Of a DNA stretch of 64,000 nucleotides, positions 41,003 to 49,210 are shown piece by piece. A program made the translations under genes and the position numbers. This stretch comes from Dehalococcoidia bacterium (GTDB lineage: Bacteria; Chloroflexota; Dehalococcoidia; Tepidiformales; Tepidiformaceae), in assembly GCA_020850615.1 (NCBI GenBank), contig JADZEI010000004.1:186001-250000 (forward strand), written 5' to 3'. How positions within the stretch are numbered: the stretch's first letter is position 1; the number at the start of each line of letters is the position of its first letter. The notes beneath the pieces are model-generated. The model did no database searches. It was not told the DNA's origin and saw nothing but the letters and a program-made list of their open reading frames with translations.

Positions 41003-41155
41003 ACTGCGTGTGGCGGGGCAGTCCCGGTGGAGAGATCGCCCGTTCCCCGCCAACGCAACCGCCAACCTTGATGCAGTCCGCGTGGGGGGCAACGCAGCAC
41101 GAACTGAGGTGCGCAGCGTGGCCGCTGCCTGTAAAGGGATTGTGGAGTGGCGGTA

Positions 41156-41184
41156 GCATGGCCGGATCCAACATCCGGCCATGC
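41156..41184 (-). terminator. Perfect hairpin after regulator 2
   Basis: 12-bp arms GCATGGCCGGAT / ATCCGGCCATGC around a 5-base loop, 47 bases beyond the stop of the gene at 41231 and preceded by a further GGCCGGG/CCCGGCC stem. It probably ends the regulator 2-3 message or structures the leader of regulator 1. Confidence 0.55.
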
Positions 41185-41230
41185 AAGAGTGGGCCGGGCG
41201 GAGAACCTCGTAACCCGGCCGGGCCGCTCT

Positions 41231-41920
41231 CTATCGGACGTCGGGGCCGATCAGCAGCGTATAGCCCAGGGTGTGCTTCGACTTGATCTTGACCGGGACG
41301 CCGCCGGCCTTCTCGAGCTTGCGGCGGAGGTGGCACACATGGGTGCGAATGAGCGACGTATCGGGGTCTTCGAGGACCCCCCAGCCGAACGAGAGGAGCC
41401 GCTCAGCGGGCGTGAGGTTCGGCGAGTGCGCGGCCAGGCAGTACAGGACGCGGACTTCGAGCGGCGTCATTGCCAGGTCCTGGCCGTTCTTCCGCACGCG
41501 GTAGCGCTCGGCATCGACCACCAGGTCGTGCAGTTCGACGCGCTGTTCGGCGGATTCCTCGGGTTGAGCCGGACGCGCCCAGGCTTCCAGCCGGAGCAGC
41601 AGCTCGAAGGGGTCGTAGGGGGCGGGAATGACGTCGTGGGCTCCCGCCCGGAAGAGCTCGGCTCGTGCCGCGGCCCTGCGCGCATCCCCGACAACGAAGA
41701 CGGTGGCAGCGGGGAGCGCTTCGCGGGCCGTCCGCACTTCATCCGGCGCAAGCGGCTGGCCAGATGGCTGGACGAGGGCAACGGCTGACGGAGTGAATGG
41801 CAACGGCCGGCGCAGTTGCTCGGCCGATTGGAGGGTGACGACGCTATGGTGATGCCGCCGGGCAGCGAAGGTGAGGAGCTCGCCGTTGAGCTCGCCGGAT
41901 TCCACAACTGCGATACGCAT
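41231..41920 (-). CDS. OmpR-type winged-helix regulator with degenerate receiver domain (regulator 2)
   Basis: 229 residues from ATG 41920 with AGGAGG before it. The receiver-like domain starts MRIAVVESGELNGELL with one acidic residue, has Gln/Pro (ALVQPSG) where the phospho-accepting Asp should be, and no conserved Lys (VIPAPYDPFELL). The DNA-binding half is good (DLAMTPLEVRVLYCLAAHSPNLTPAERLL, SLIRTHVCHLRRKLE, TLGYTLL). It is an atypical, probably phosphorylation-independent regulator, translated one base after regulator 3. Confidence 0.82.
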   Translation of the reverse strand: MRIAVVESGELNGELLTFAARRHHHSVVTLQSAEQLRRPLPFTPSAVALVQPSGQPLAPDEVRTAREALPAATVFVVGDARRAAARAELFRAGAHDVIPAPYDPFELLLRLEAWARPAQPEESAEQRVELHDLVVDAERYRVRKNGQDLAMTPLEVRVLYCLAAHSPNLTPAERLLSFGWGVLEDPDTSLIRTHVCHLRRKLEKAGGVPVKIKSKHTLGYTLLIGPDVR

Positions 41921-41921
41921 C

Positions 41922-42623
41922 TCACGCCTCCTGTGCATCGGCAACGAACGAGTAGCCGACGTTGTGGATGGTCTGGATGTAGCGATCAGGCGCCCCCGCC
42001 TCGTGGAGCTTCTGCCGCACGGCGCTCACGTGCCCCTTCAAGAGGGTCGAGTCCTGGAAGTTCAGGTAGCCCCATATCCGGCTGGTGAGGTACTCATAGG
42101 TGAGGACCTCACCGGGGTAGGAAAGCAGCTCCGATAGCAGTTCAGCTTCGGTGGGCGTGCACTTCAGGTCGCGGCCGCGGAAGGTCACGAGCGGCTCGCT
42201 GGAATCGATGGAAATACCCGCGGCTTCCACGCGCCGGATCGAGCGCGCCGTGTTCGCGGTCCCGGTGGTCCGGCGCGCAACTGCAGAGACACGGGCGAGC
42301 AACTCGTTGGGGTGGAACGGTTTCGTCAGGTAGTCGTCGCCGCCCTGCTCGAGTCCCTGGACGATGTCGCCCGGGGCATCGAGCGTCGAGAGGAAGACGA
42401 CGCCCAGGTCGTTCGCCCCGGCCTTGAGCGCACGGCAGAGGTCGAAACCGGAGCCATCGGGCAGCATCACATCGACGATGGCGAAGTCCGGGGCGCGGCG
42501 CTTCGAGAAGCTGAGCGCGGCGCCGGCGGAAAACGCCTTCACGACTTCGTGGCCACCCCGCTTCAGGGTGTACTCGATCAGGGCTGCGTAGTCTTCGTCG
42601 TCATCGACAACCAGCGTCAACAT
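41922..42623 (-). CDS. OmpR-family response regulator (regulator 3)
   Basis: 233 residues. The receiver is complete: acidic DDD in VVDDDEDYAALI, phospho-acceptor Asp in FAIVDVMLPDGSGFDL, Ser in FLSTLDAP and Lys in YLTKPFHPNELL. The winged helix follows (CTPTEAELLSELLSYPGEVLTYEYLTSRIWG, LKGHVSAVRQKL, NVGYSFV). It is the only regulator in the block able to take phosphate normally, and the small histidine kinase at 43508 is its likely partner. GAGGAG precedes the ATG. Confidence 0.88.
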   Translation of the reverse strand: MLTLVVDDDEDYAALIEYTLKRGGHEVVKAFSAGAALSFSKRRAPDFAIVDVMLPDGSGFDLCRALKAGANDLGVVFLSTLDAPGDIVQGLEQGGDDYLTKPFHPNELLARVSAVARRTTGTANTARSIRRVEAAGISIDSSEPLVTFRGRDLKCTPTEAELLSELLSYPGEVLTYEYLTSRIWGYLNFQDSTLLKGHVSAVRQKLHEAGAPDRYIQTIHNVGYSFVADAQEA

Positions 42624-42633
42624 GGTGTGCTCC

Positions 42634-43332
42634 TCAGGCGGACTTCTGCGGCAACGGGACCGGGCGGGTTCGCCCGCGCGGTAGTTCGCGGCCCTGGGCC
42701 CTGGCGATCAAACTGGCGCGACTCGATGTGTCGAGCTTGATCGCGAGGGAGTGAATGTGTGTGCGCACAGTGCTCGGTGAAATCGTCAATGCGGCGGCGA
42801 TTTCGTCGTTGCTCAACCCCTGCGCAACCAGGAGCAGGACTTCCTGTTCTCGCACCGTCAGAGAAGGAAGCGACGGTGGAGCTGGAGCTTCTGCAGGCCG
42901 TCGCAACGCAGCTTCGGCAATCCACTGCGCGGCTGAGTGCGACAGGTAGAGCGAGTCCGACGAAAGCAGCGCGCGGAACGCGAGATCGAGTTCTTCTGCT
43001 TTGGACCCGAGGGTGATCGCGGCCGACGCACCCATGGAAATGGCCTCGGCGAGCTCTTCGGATGCGTCCCACTCGCCCGCCACGAACATCCACCGCGTCG
43101 TTCCGACGAGATCGATCCGAACGGCCTGGCCCACGGTGTCATCGCAGTGCTCGGTGATCTCGACGCACCGCCACCGGACCTCGAGGTAGGAAACCAGGAG
43201 TTTCCGAAGGACACTTTCTGCCGACCGTACCTGGACGACCTGCGTGGGTTTCCGGCACTCCGGGGTGCGTTTCCGACGTCCTGCCGCTGACGGCGGTCCG
43301 CCGCCAGCTCGCCTTTCTATGTCCACTGTCAT
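42634..43332 (-). CDS. LuxR-type regulator with receiver-like N-terminus (regulator 4)
   Basis: 232 residues. The C-terminal GerE/LuxR helix-turn-helix is canonical (LTVREQEVLLLVAQGLSNDEIAAALTISPSTVRTHIHSLAIKLD). The N-terminal part ends with AEAISMGASAAITLGSKAEELDLAFRALLSSDSLYLS, which resembles the last third of NarL-type receivers, but the Asp and Lys of the active site are missing. A basic N-terminal tail of 35 residues precedes it. A near-consensus promoter lies upstream. It reads into regulator 3 after ten bases. Confidence 0.82.
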   Translation of the reverse strand: MTVDIERRAGGGPPSAAGRRKRTPECRKPTQVVQVRSAESVLRKLLVSYLEVRWRCVEITEHCDDTVGQAVRIDLVGTTRWMFVAGEWDASEELAEAISMGASAAITLGSKAEELDLAFRALLSSDSLYLSHSAAQWIAEAALRRPAEAPAPPSLPSLTVREQEVLLLVAQGLSNDEIAAALTISPSTVRTHIHSLAIKLDTSSRASLIARAQGRELPRGRTRPVPLPQKSA

Positions 43333-43362
43333 TTCACGACTCCACCACGGTTAGGGGAATGG

Positions 43363-43392
43363 GTTATATATTCCCGTTCGGGAAAGTGTCAA
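43363..43392 (-). promoter_or_regulatory. Consensus-like sigma-70 promoter with palindromic operator in the spacer
   Basis: On the minus strand TTGACA (43392-43387) is followed by 16-18 bases and TATATA/TATAAC (43370-43363). The spacer holds the perfect palindrome TTCCCG-TT-CGGGAA (43371-43384). It sits about 30 bases upstream of the LuxR-type gene and drives regulators 4-3-2. A protein bound there would block RNA polymerase. Confidence 0.7.
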
Positions 43393-43507
43393 CCCGGTAG
43401 AAATGAAGTTGCAATTTACGCCCGCTTTACAGACTTACTTTGTCTTAGCGGCATACGGGGTTCCACTCGTACCGGGATAGGTCGTTAGAGTCTAACCTTA
43501 TTCTTGC

Positions 43508-44113
43508 CTAATCGAGGGGGACCGACACCGCTGTCAGAAACCAATCCTCGTGTGATTCAGCGGAGATGCGTGCCCCCGCCGCCTGCGCCAGGCACTGGAG
43601 GATGAGCGTCCCCAGGCCGTAGCCGGCGTGGTGCTTGTCCGCCCGGACGCGGTTTCGGAAGACTACGTGGAGATACGCGCTGTCATGCGAGGCGAACAGC
43701 TCCAGCGGGTGAGAAAGGTCGGCGTGGTCGGAGGCGTTGAGCAGCAGCGACGAGACCAGGCTCTCGAGCACATCCGTGGCGCAGGCAACCAAGACACCGG
43801 GCTCGGGTAGCACACCAACCACCGAGATCCCGAGCTGCTCGATATCCTGGAGCGCCCGGACGAACGCGTCCCGGGCGGAGCCGGGCCCGGCGTCGGCTGC
43901 ACCTCCCAGCGATGCCAGGATTACGCTGCGCGATGTGCGCATGAGCCGCTCGGCAGAGCGTTCGATGCGCTGGCACTGGCCGGCAAGATCGGGATCGCCG
44001 GGGTGGCCCGCCGCGAGAATGCGAGCGGCGGTGGCGATCACGCCGAGTGGCGCTCTCAATTCGTGACATGCGAAGGCAAACGGTTCGAGCTGGGGGGCGC
44101 GAAGTTGTGTCAT
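43508..44113 (-). CDS. Minimal cytoplasmic histidine kinase-like protein
   Basis: 201 residues, only DHp and ATPase regions. The His box is FACHELRAPLGVIATAARIL; the N-box is SLLLNASDHA and the G2 box GYGLGTLIL, but the G1 DxGxG motif is not visible, so ATP binding may be weak. There is no sensor or membrane domain; it may act as a phosphotransfer or partner subunit for the regulators downstream on the same strand. The 175-base gap to the LuxR-type gene holds the promoter above. Confidence 0.75.
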   Translation of the reverse strand: MTQLRAPQLEPFAFACHELRAPLGVIATAARILAAGHPGDPDLAGQCQRIERSAERLMRTSRSVILASLGGAADAGPGSARDAFVRALQDIEQLGISVVGVLPEPGVLVACATDVLESLVSSLLLNASDHADLSHPLELFASHDSAYLHVVFRNRVRADKHHAGYGLGTLILQCLAQAAGARISAESHEDWFLTAVSVPLD

Positions 44114-44174
44114 GGTTGCGAAATGCTATCGGGAGTTACCCCGGGATTTACATCCCCATTTCGGTTGATTTTCC

Positions 44175-44195
44175 GTCTAGTGGTTCTGACTAGAC
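44175..44195. promoter_or_regulatory. Inverted repeat upstream of the minimal histidine kinase gene
   Basis: GTCTAGT-N7-ACTAGAC, perfect 7-bp arms, 62 bases upstream of ATG 44113. The AT-rich sequence around it is unusual for the window and consistent with a promoter-operator. Confidence 0.45.
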
Positions 44196-44243
44196 ATAGG
44201 TCGCTTACGCGCCGGGGATCTCAGAGTGCCATCCCGGGGGTGC

Positions 44244-45401
44244 TCACTCGCTCCGAAGCCGGTCGAGGAGCGGGCGGCGCTCCTTGCCGGAGCGAGGCGT
44301 CCTCGCTGCAGCGGCCCTGGTGAGCGCCAGGATCCGGGCGCCGTTGATGCGCGAATCGAAGTGCTGCTCCGCGTGCGCCCGCGCGCGAGCAGCCAGCTGC
44401 TGTCGAAACGCAACGTCGGAGCGCAACCGGTCGATCGCCTGCACCCAGTCCGCTTCGACGGCTGGGCGGGCGATGAGCCCGGTTTCTTGGTGCACGACGA
44501 TGTCCGGGATGCCACCGACACCGGAAATGACAACCGGCAGCCCGGACGCCATCGCTTCGAGGGCTGCGAGCGAGGAGAGGTCCAGGCTAGTCGGCAGGAC
44601 GAAGCAATCGGCTGCGCGGTAGATCGCCCGCAGCTCCGGTGAGGTGGGTTCGAGGCCGAGATGGAGCCGTATGCCGGCCGTTGCCTCCAGCCGCTCGCGG
44701 TCGTCTGCAGCGAGCTCGGCCGGCGAGGTCACGACGTCGAGCTCGCAGCCGGGCAGGGCGCCGCGCTCGAACAGGCGTAGCAGGAGGTCGCCGCCCTTGC
44801 GGCGGAAGTCGGCGCCGACGAACAGGAGGCGGAACGACCCTTCGTGCGGTGTAGGTTCGCGGTATTCCCACCGCGTGAGGTCAATCCCGGGATGCACGAC
44901 GACCGTGCGGGCGGCCGCGGCCGGGAACGCGTCGGCGGTCATCGCCGCGGTGAAGTTCGACCATGGGACGAAGACGGTGATGCGGCCGAGCACTTTCTTC
45001 CGCAGGAACTCGCGGAGGCCGCGCGTGGGCAGCGGGATGGGTGAGGCGAACGTCCCGCCGGGCGCGTAGGCGCCGTCGTACCAGTACACGATTGGCTCAC
45101 ACCGGCGCAGCGCCCAGTGGAGCAGCCCGTAGTGCACGAGCGTCCCGTAGGCGTGGATGATCGTGGCATCGGGCGGGCGGTGGAGCAGCAGGCCCGCGAG
45201 ATTGAACACGTTCCGGACCCTCATTCGCAGGAACGACGGCAGGCGTGCGGTCCAGTCGGTCTCCGCGTACGTCCGGACCCGTACCCACCGAGGCGATACC
45301 TCGCGGTCGCCGTCCACCACTGGCCGGAAGCCCAGGTAGCGGGTCCGGTTTCCCGCAAGGGTCACCAGGGCGATGTCCAGTCGAAGAGCGCGACGAGTCA
45401 T
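44244..45401 (-). CDS. Glycosyltransferase family 4 protein
   Basis: 385 residues, GT-B fold. The C-terminal donor domain has FRLLFVGADFRRKGGDLLLRLFE, ELRAIYRAADCFVLPTSLDLSSLAALEAMASGLPVVISGVGGIPDIV (the EX7E-like segment). It adds a sugar from a nucleotide donor during polysaccharide assembly. It resembles the gene at 60296 (shared PWSN, GIDL/GVDL, VGADFRRKGGD patterns). It is the first glycosyltransferase of the locus and has the 16-bp element upstream. Confidence 0.87.
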   Translation of the reverse strand: MTRRALRLDIALVTLAGNRTRYLGFRPVVDGDREVSPRWVRVRTYAETDWTARLPSFLRMRVRNVFNLAGLLLHRPPDATIIHAYGTLVHYGLLHWALRRCEPIVYWYDGAYAPGGTFASPIPLPTRGLREFLRKKVLGRITVFVPWSNFTAAMTADAFPAAAARTVVVHPGIDLTRWEYREPTPHEGSFRLLFVGADFRRKGGDLLLRLFERGALPGCELDVVTSPAELAADDRERLEATAGIRLHLGLEPTSPELRAIYRAADCFVLPTSLDLSSLAALEAMASGLPVVISGVGGIPDIVVHQETGLIARPAVEADWVQAIDRLRSDVAFRQQLAARARAHAEQHFDSRINGARILALTRAAAARTPRSGKERRPLLDRLRSE

Positions 45402-45451
45402 GTCAGATGCTTAGCCTCGCAACGATCAGAACGCCGGCCCGTGCAGGCCGC

Positions 45452-45467
45452 GTTGAGCGCGAGTGAA
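45452..45467 (-). promoter_or_regulatory. 16-bp element upstream of the glycosyltransferase gene
   Basis: GTTGAGCGCGAGTGAA, identical to 39838-39853 and in the same orientation and distance from the start (51 bases). Further upstream are an imperfect palindrome GTTTC-N6-GAAAC (45505-45520) and, for the plus-strand side, a direct repeat GCTCAA-N5-GCTCAA near 45595-45610. Confidence 0.5.
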
Positions 45468-45649
45468 GGCCGTTCGAAGCGCGGGGGAGCTGCCGACGAC
45501 GGGTGTTTCGAACGTGAAACCACGCTGAGTTCGCATCCAGCAACCGCACGACGTCGCAACTCGCGGCACGCCCGGCAACGCCATCTCGATCGGTGCTCAA
45601 TGTTGCTCAACGAGATTCGGACATGAGCCGATGGCACAGGACGGGACAC

Positions 45650-46249
45650 ATGACTGCGGTTGCCACACGTCACTCTTCGCGGATCCTGCACCGCCTGGAG
45701 GAGGAGGCCGGCCGGGTACGCCGGATGGGCCTGCTCCGGCTGCGAGCGGCGAACGCGCTCTCCCTTGCCATTCCTGCGCTGACGTTGACGACGCTGCGGG
45801 CCGCCCTCTACCGGCGAGCGGGGTTTCGGATCGCCCGCCGGGTGTCGTTCCAGGGCCGCGTCCATATCCTTGGTCCGGGCCCGGAACTCTACTCGCGGCT
45901 GCGCATCGGCGAAGGCACGACGCTCGGCATGGACGTAGCGATCCAGCTGGATGCGGACGTCACCATCGGTAGCAATGTCGCGGTGGGGCCGGGCGTGCGG
46001 ATCCATTCCGGCACGCACATGCTCGGGCCGCGGTCCTGCCGAATGAACCGGTCCGTGGTCGGGCGGTCGGTCGTGATCGAAGACGGCGCCTGGATAGGAG
46101 CATCTGCGCTCATCCTGCCCGGCGTCACCATCGGCGAGGGGACGGTCGTGGCGGCCGGCTCGGTCGTATCGGAGAGCCTGGCGCCGAACGTGCTCGCCTC
46201 GGGCAACCCGGCCATCGTCACCCAGCGGCTGCCATGGGCCGACCGGTGA
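45650..46249 (+). CDS. Left-handed beta-helix acyltransferase (hexapeptide repeat)
   Basis: 199 residues from ATG 45650; ATG 45623 in the same frame is possible. The N-terminus is helical with a hydrophobic stretch (ALSLAIPALTLTTLRAALY). Hexapeptide repeats run from about residue 75 (LRIGEGTTLGMDVAIQL, VTIGSNVAVGPGVRIHSG, VVIEDGAWIGASALILPGVTIGEGTVVAAGSVV). It transfers acetyl or a related acyl group, probably onto sugars of the exopolysaccharide. The PPTase gene overlaps its end. Confidence 0.85.
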   Translation: MTAVATRHSSRILHRLEEEAGRVRRMGLLRLRAANALSLAIPALTLTTLRAALYRRAGFRIARRVSFQGRVHILGPGPELYSRLRIGEGTTLGMDVAIQLDADVTIGSNVAVGPGVRIHSGTHMLGPRSCRMNRSVVGRSVVIEDGAWIGASALILPGVTIGEGTVVAAGSVVSESLAPNVLASGNPAIVTQRLPWADR

Positions 46250-46665
46250 CCAGCGAGCGAGCGGCTGTAGCGGCGGAGATCGAGGCAGGGCTTCGGCGAA
46301 TCGCCGGGCCTGTCGCCGTCGGCGTCGATGTCGAGCCGGTCGACTCATTCCGCCGGCTAGCGTTCGTCGACAACCGGCGGCTGTACGAGCGGCTGTTCAC
46401 CGCCGCGGAGATCGCCTACTGCCAGGGACAGGCCGACCCGGCACAGCATTTCGCCGCCCGGTTCGCCGCGAAGGAAGCGGTCCTCAAGGCGGGCGGGGCA
46501 GCTCTTGGCCTGAACGTGAGCCAGGTCGAGGTTGTCCGAAGATCGGACGGCGAACCGGTGCTGCGGATCTTCGACGGTGGCGCCGGCGACGAGGCGTCGT
46601 TCCGGGTCAGCCTGGGGCACACGCACGAGCTGGCCTACGCCGTCGCCGTGATGGCCGGGGCCTGA
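46234..46665 (+). CDS. acpS: Holo-ACP synthase-type 4'-phosphopantetheinyl transferase
   Basis: 143 residues. AcpS signatures are VGVDVEPVDSF (Mg-binding Asp) and HFAARFAAKEAVLKAGG (Glu/Lys of the WxxKEA-like motif), then SLGHTHELAYAVAV. It moves phosphopantetheine from CoA to an ACP serine. The ACP gene two genes downstream is the obvious substrate, so this may be a dedicated rather than housekeeping enzyme. GTG 46246, overlapping the previous stop as GTGA, is an alternative start. Confidence 0.85.
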   Translation: MGRPVTSERAAVAAEIEAGLRRIAGPVAVGVDVEPVDSFRRLAFVDNRRLYERLFTAAEIAYCQGQADPAQHFAARFAAKEAVLKAGGAALGLNVSQVEVVRRSDGEPVLRIFDGGAGDEASFRVSLGHTHELAYAVAVMAGA

Positions 46666-46668
46666 GCG

Positions 46669-48900
46669 ATGTCCACCGAGGAGGACGTCCGAGTAACCGC
46701 GTTCCGCATTCAGCTCGCGGTCGACGATGGGGCGCTGGACCAGGCGTCACGTGACATCGCCGGCCTCGCATCGCGCCCGGAAACACGGTCGCTGGTGGCG
46801 CCGCTGCTGGTGCGGCTCGGCGCGGCAAAGCTCGCGGCCGGGAATGCCGAGGCCGCCCTGCAGGCCGCCCGGGATGCGCTGGCCATCGACGAGAACACGC
46901 CCGGGGGCGCGGAGCTCGCGGCTCGCGCGGCAACGCTGGCGGGGGCGCACCACGAAGCCACAGCGCACCTGGCACGCCTCGCCCGGGGCGGCGCGCCCGG
47001 GGACTGCCTGCGGCTCGCGCGTTCGCTGCAGCGAACCGGCGATACGGAAGCGGCCCGCGCCGCGGCCACCCGGGCGGTGCGCGGAGACCAGGACGGGAGT
47101 GTCCTCGCGGCCGCCGCCGATGTGTTCGCGGCCATTGGAGCGCCCGGCCCGGCGACGCCGATTCGCGTTGCCTTCGCCGGGTCGTCGACGCTCGAGCCCG
47201 TGGCCGCGGCGTTCCGCGCGCTGGCCGCGGCGGAAGGTTTCGCGGCGGAGACGTGGCTTGCGCCCTTTGGCCAGTACGCCGAGCAGCTGCTCGACCCGTC
47301 GAGCGGCCTCTACGGCTTCCAGCCGCAGCTGGTGGTCCTCGCTGTCAGTGGCCGCGCGATCGTGCCCGCGATCTACGGCGATCCGCTCTCGATGGACGCC
47401 AACACCCGCCGCATGGCCGCCGAAGGGGCCGCGGACGAGCTCATGGGCATGGTCCGCGCGGCGCGGGCAAACAGTAGCGCCACGATCCTCGTGCACCTCG
47501 CGGCTACGCCGGCGCGGTCGCCGATCGGGATGCTGGACCGGGCCATTCCCTACGGGCAGGCCGAGACCATCGCCCACTTCAACAGCCGCATCTCCGCGGC
47601 CGCGCGGGAGATGCAGGGCGTCTATCCGGTCGACCTGGACCGCCTGGTGGCGGCCCTCGGGGAGGGCGGGGCGTTCGACCGCAGGACCGAGCTCCTCGCG
47701 CGGATCGAAGCCGGGCCGCGGCTGGCGAGCGCACTGGGCGAAACCTACCTCGCCGCCGCCCGCGCGCTGCTCGGCAAGTCGCGCAAGTGCCTCGTGACCG
47801 ACCTGGACAACACGCTCTGGGGCGGAGTGGTGGGCGAGGATGGCGTTGCGGGCATCCAGCTGGGCCACGACTTCCCGGGCAGCGCCTACCGCGCGGTACA
47901 GGAGGAGCTACTCGCGCTCAAGCGCCGCGGCGTGCTCCTCGCGATCAGCAGCAAGAACAACGAGGCGGACGCCATGGAGGTGCTCGAAGGGCACCCGGAC
48001 ATGGTGCTTCGACCGCGTGACTTCGCCGCTATGCGCATCAACTGGCGGGACAAGCACGAGAACCTCGTGGAGATCGCCCGGGAGCTCAACATCGGCCTGG
48101 ACTCGATCGTCTTCCTGGACGACAACCCGGCCGAATGCGCGATGGTGCGGGCGGCGCTCCCGCAGGTCGAAGTGGTCAACCTGCTGGGCGACCCGGCCCA
48201 TTTCGCGGGCATCGTCCGGCGGCTCACGCACTTCGATACGCTGCAGCTCACCGACGAAGACCTGCGCCGGACGGAGATGTACGCCCAGGGCCGGGAGCGG
48301 ACCGCATGGGAACGCGCCCACGCAACGACAATCGAGGAGCACCTCCGCGAGCTCGGCCTGGTGCTCGATGTTGCGCCTGCGCCGGACCACGCGATCGGAC
48401 GGGTCGCGCAGCTCCTGGCCAAGACCAACCAGTTCAACACCACCACGCTCCGGATGCCCGACGACGCGGTGCGCTGCTGGGCCACGACCGAAAGGCAGGG
48501 CGTGCTCTGCGCGCGGGTGCGCGACCGGTTCGGTGACCATGGGCTGGTCGGGGTGGCCATGTGGAGCCGCGCCGGCGACGAGGTCACCATCGACACGTTC
48601 GTCCTGAGCTGTCGCGTGCTTGGACGCGGGGTGGAGCGCGCCTTCCTGGCCGCCGTGGTCGACGACGTCCGCGCCCGCGGCGCGTCACAGGTCCGCGGCC
48701 GGTTCATCCCGACCGCGAAGAACGCGCCGGCCGCCAGTCTGTTCCGCGACTGCGGCTTCGAACAGCTATCCGCCACCGATTGGATGCTGGACGTCCGCGA
48801 ATCGACGGTGGAGCCGCCGGCATGGATTACGACCACTACTGAAGCGCCCGGGCGCGGGTCCGTGGCAGCGCCCGCGATGGAGGTGTCCCTTGTCTCTTGA
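46669..48900 (+). CDS. FkbH-like HAD-IIIC family protein with TPR-like N-terminus
   Basis: 743 residues. Residues 1-160 are TPR-like helices (AAKLAAGNAEAALQAARDALAIDENTP), 165-370 an SGNH-like part, the HAD-IIIC phosphatase core starts with DLDNTLWGGVVGEDG at 378, and the C-terminal 150 residues are GNAT-like (LSCRVLGRGVERAFLAAVVDDVRARG). FkbH proteins dephosphorylate bisphosphoglycerate-derived thioester and load a glyceryl unit onto an ACP. With ACP and PPTase genes on either side it would make an ACP-bound C3 unit, possibly a donor for polysaccharide decoration. Confidence 0.88.
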   Translation: MSTEEDVRVTAFRIQLAVDDGALDQASRDIAGLASRPETRSLVAPLLVRLGAAKLAAGNAEAALQAARDALAIDENTPGGAELAARAATLAGAHHEATAHLARLARGGAPGDCLRLARSLQRTGDTEAARAAATRAVRGDQDGSVLAAAADVFAAIGAPGPATPIRVAFAGSSTLEPVAAAFRALAAAEGFAAETWLAPFGQYAEQLLDPSSGLYGFQPQLVVLAVSGRAIVPAIYGDPLSMDANTRRMAAEGAADELMGMVRAARANSSATILVHLAATPARSPIGMLDRAIPYGQAETIAHFNSRISAAAREMQGVYPVDLDRLVAALGEGGAFDRRTELLARIEAGPRLASALGETYLAAARALLGKSRKCLVTDLDNTLWGGVVGEDGVAGIQLGHDFPGSAYRAVQEELLALKRRGVLLAISSKNNEADAMEVLEGHPDMVLRPRDFAAMRINWRDKHENLVEIARELNIGLDSIVFLDDNPAECAMVRAALPQVEVVNLLGDPAHFAGIVRRLTHFDTLQLTDEDLRRTEMYAQGRERTAWERAHATTIEEHLRELGLVLDVAPAPDHAIGRVAQLLAKTNQFNTTTLRMPDDAVRCWATTERQGVLCARVRDRFGDHGLVGVAMWSRAGDEVTIDTFVLSCRVLGRGVERAFLAAVVDDVRARGASQVRGRFIPTAKNAPAASLFRDCGFEQLSATDWMLDVRESTVEPPAWITTTTEAPGRGSVAAPAMEVSLVS

Positions 48901-49138
48901 ACTCGACGTCCGCATGGTCGTTGCCGACTGCCTGGGGCTGGACCCTTCGAACGTCACTGCCGCGTCATCGCCGCAGGTGCACGCGGAATGGACATCGCTG
49001 GCCCACCTGCGGGTTGCCGTGGCGATCGAAGAAGCGTTCGGGGTCGAACTGAGCGCCGCCGACATCCTCCAGATCGACTCGGTCGCTGGTATCGTGCGGG
49101 TGCTGTCGAGCGGGGTGCCGGCCGGGGCCGCGCGCTAA
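48890..49138 (+). CDS. Acyl carrier protein
   Basis: 82 residues from TTG 48890, which has GGAGGTG six bases before it and overlaps the end of the FkbH gene. The four-helix ACP pattern is present, with the phosphopantetheine Ser in EWTSLAHLRVAVAIEEAFGVEL, where the usual DSL is TSL, and ILQIDSVAGIVRVL at the end. It should carry the unit loaded by FkbH. Confidence 0.82.
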   Translation: MSLELDVRMVVADCLGLDPSNVTAASSPQVHAEWTSLAHLRVAVAIEEAFGVELSAADILQIDSVAGIVRVLSSGVPAGAAR

Positions 49139-49210
49139 GCGACGGGCTGGCGCACGAAACGGGCGAAACGGCGAACGCTTTCCTTATAGATCAGTTGTCC
49201 AGCTGCCTGA

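Noticed and set aside
44156-44172. A fourth copy of the 16-bp element upstream of the minimal histidine kinase (GTTGAT at 44164)
   Set aside because: Only GTTGA is shared, which is too little to separate from chance despite the similar distance of 51 bases.
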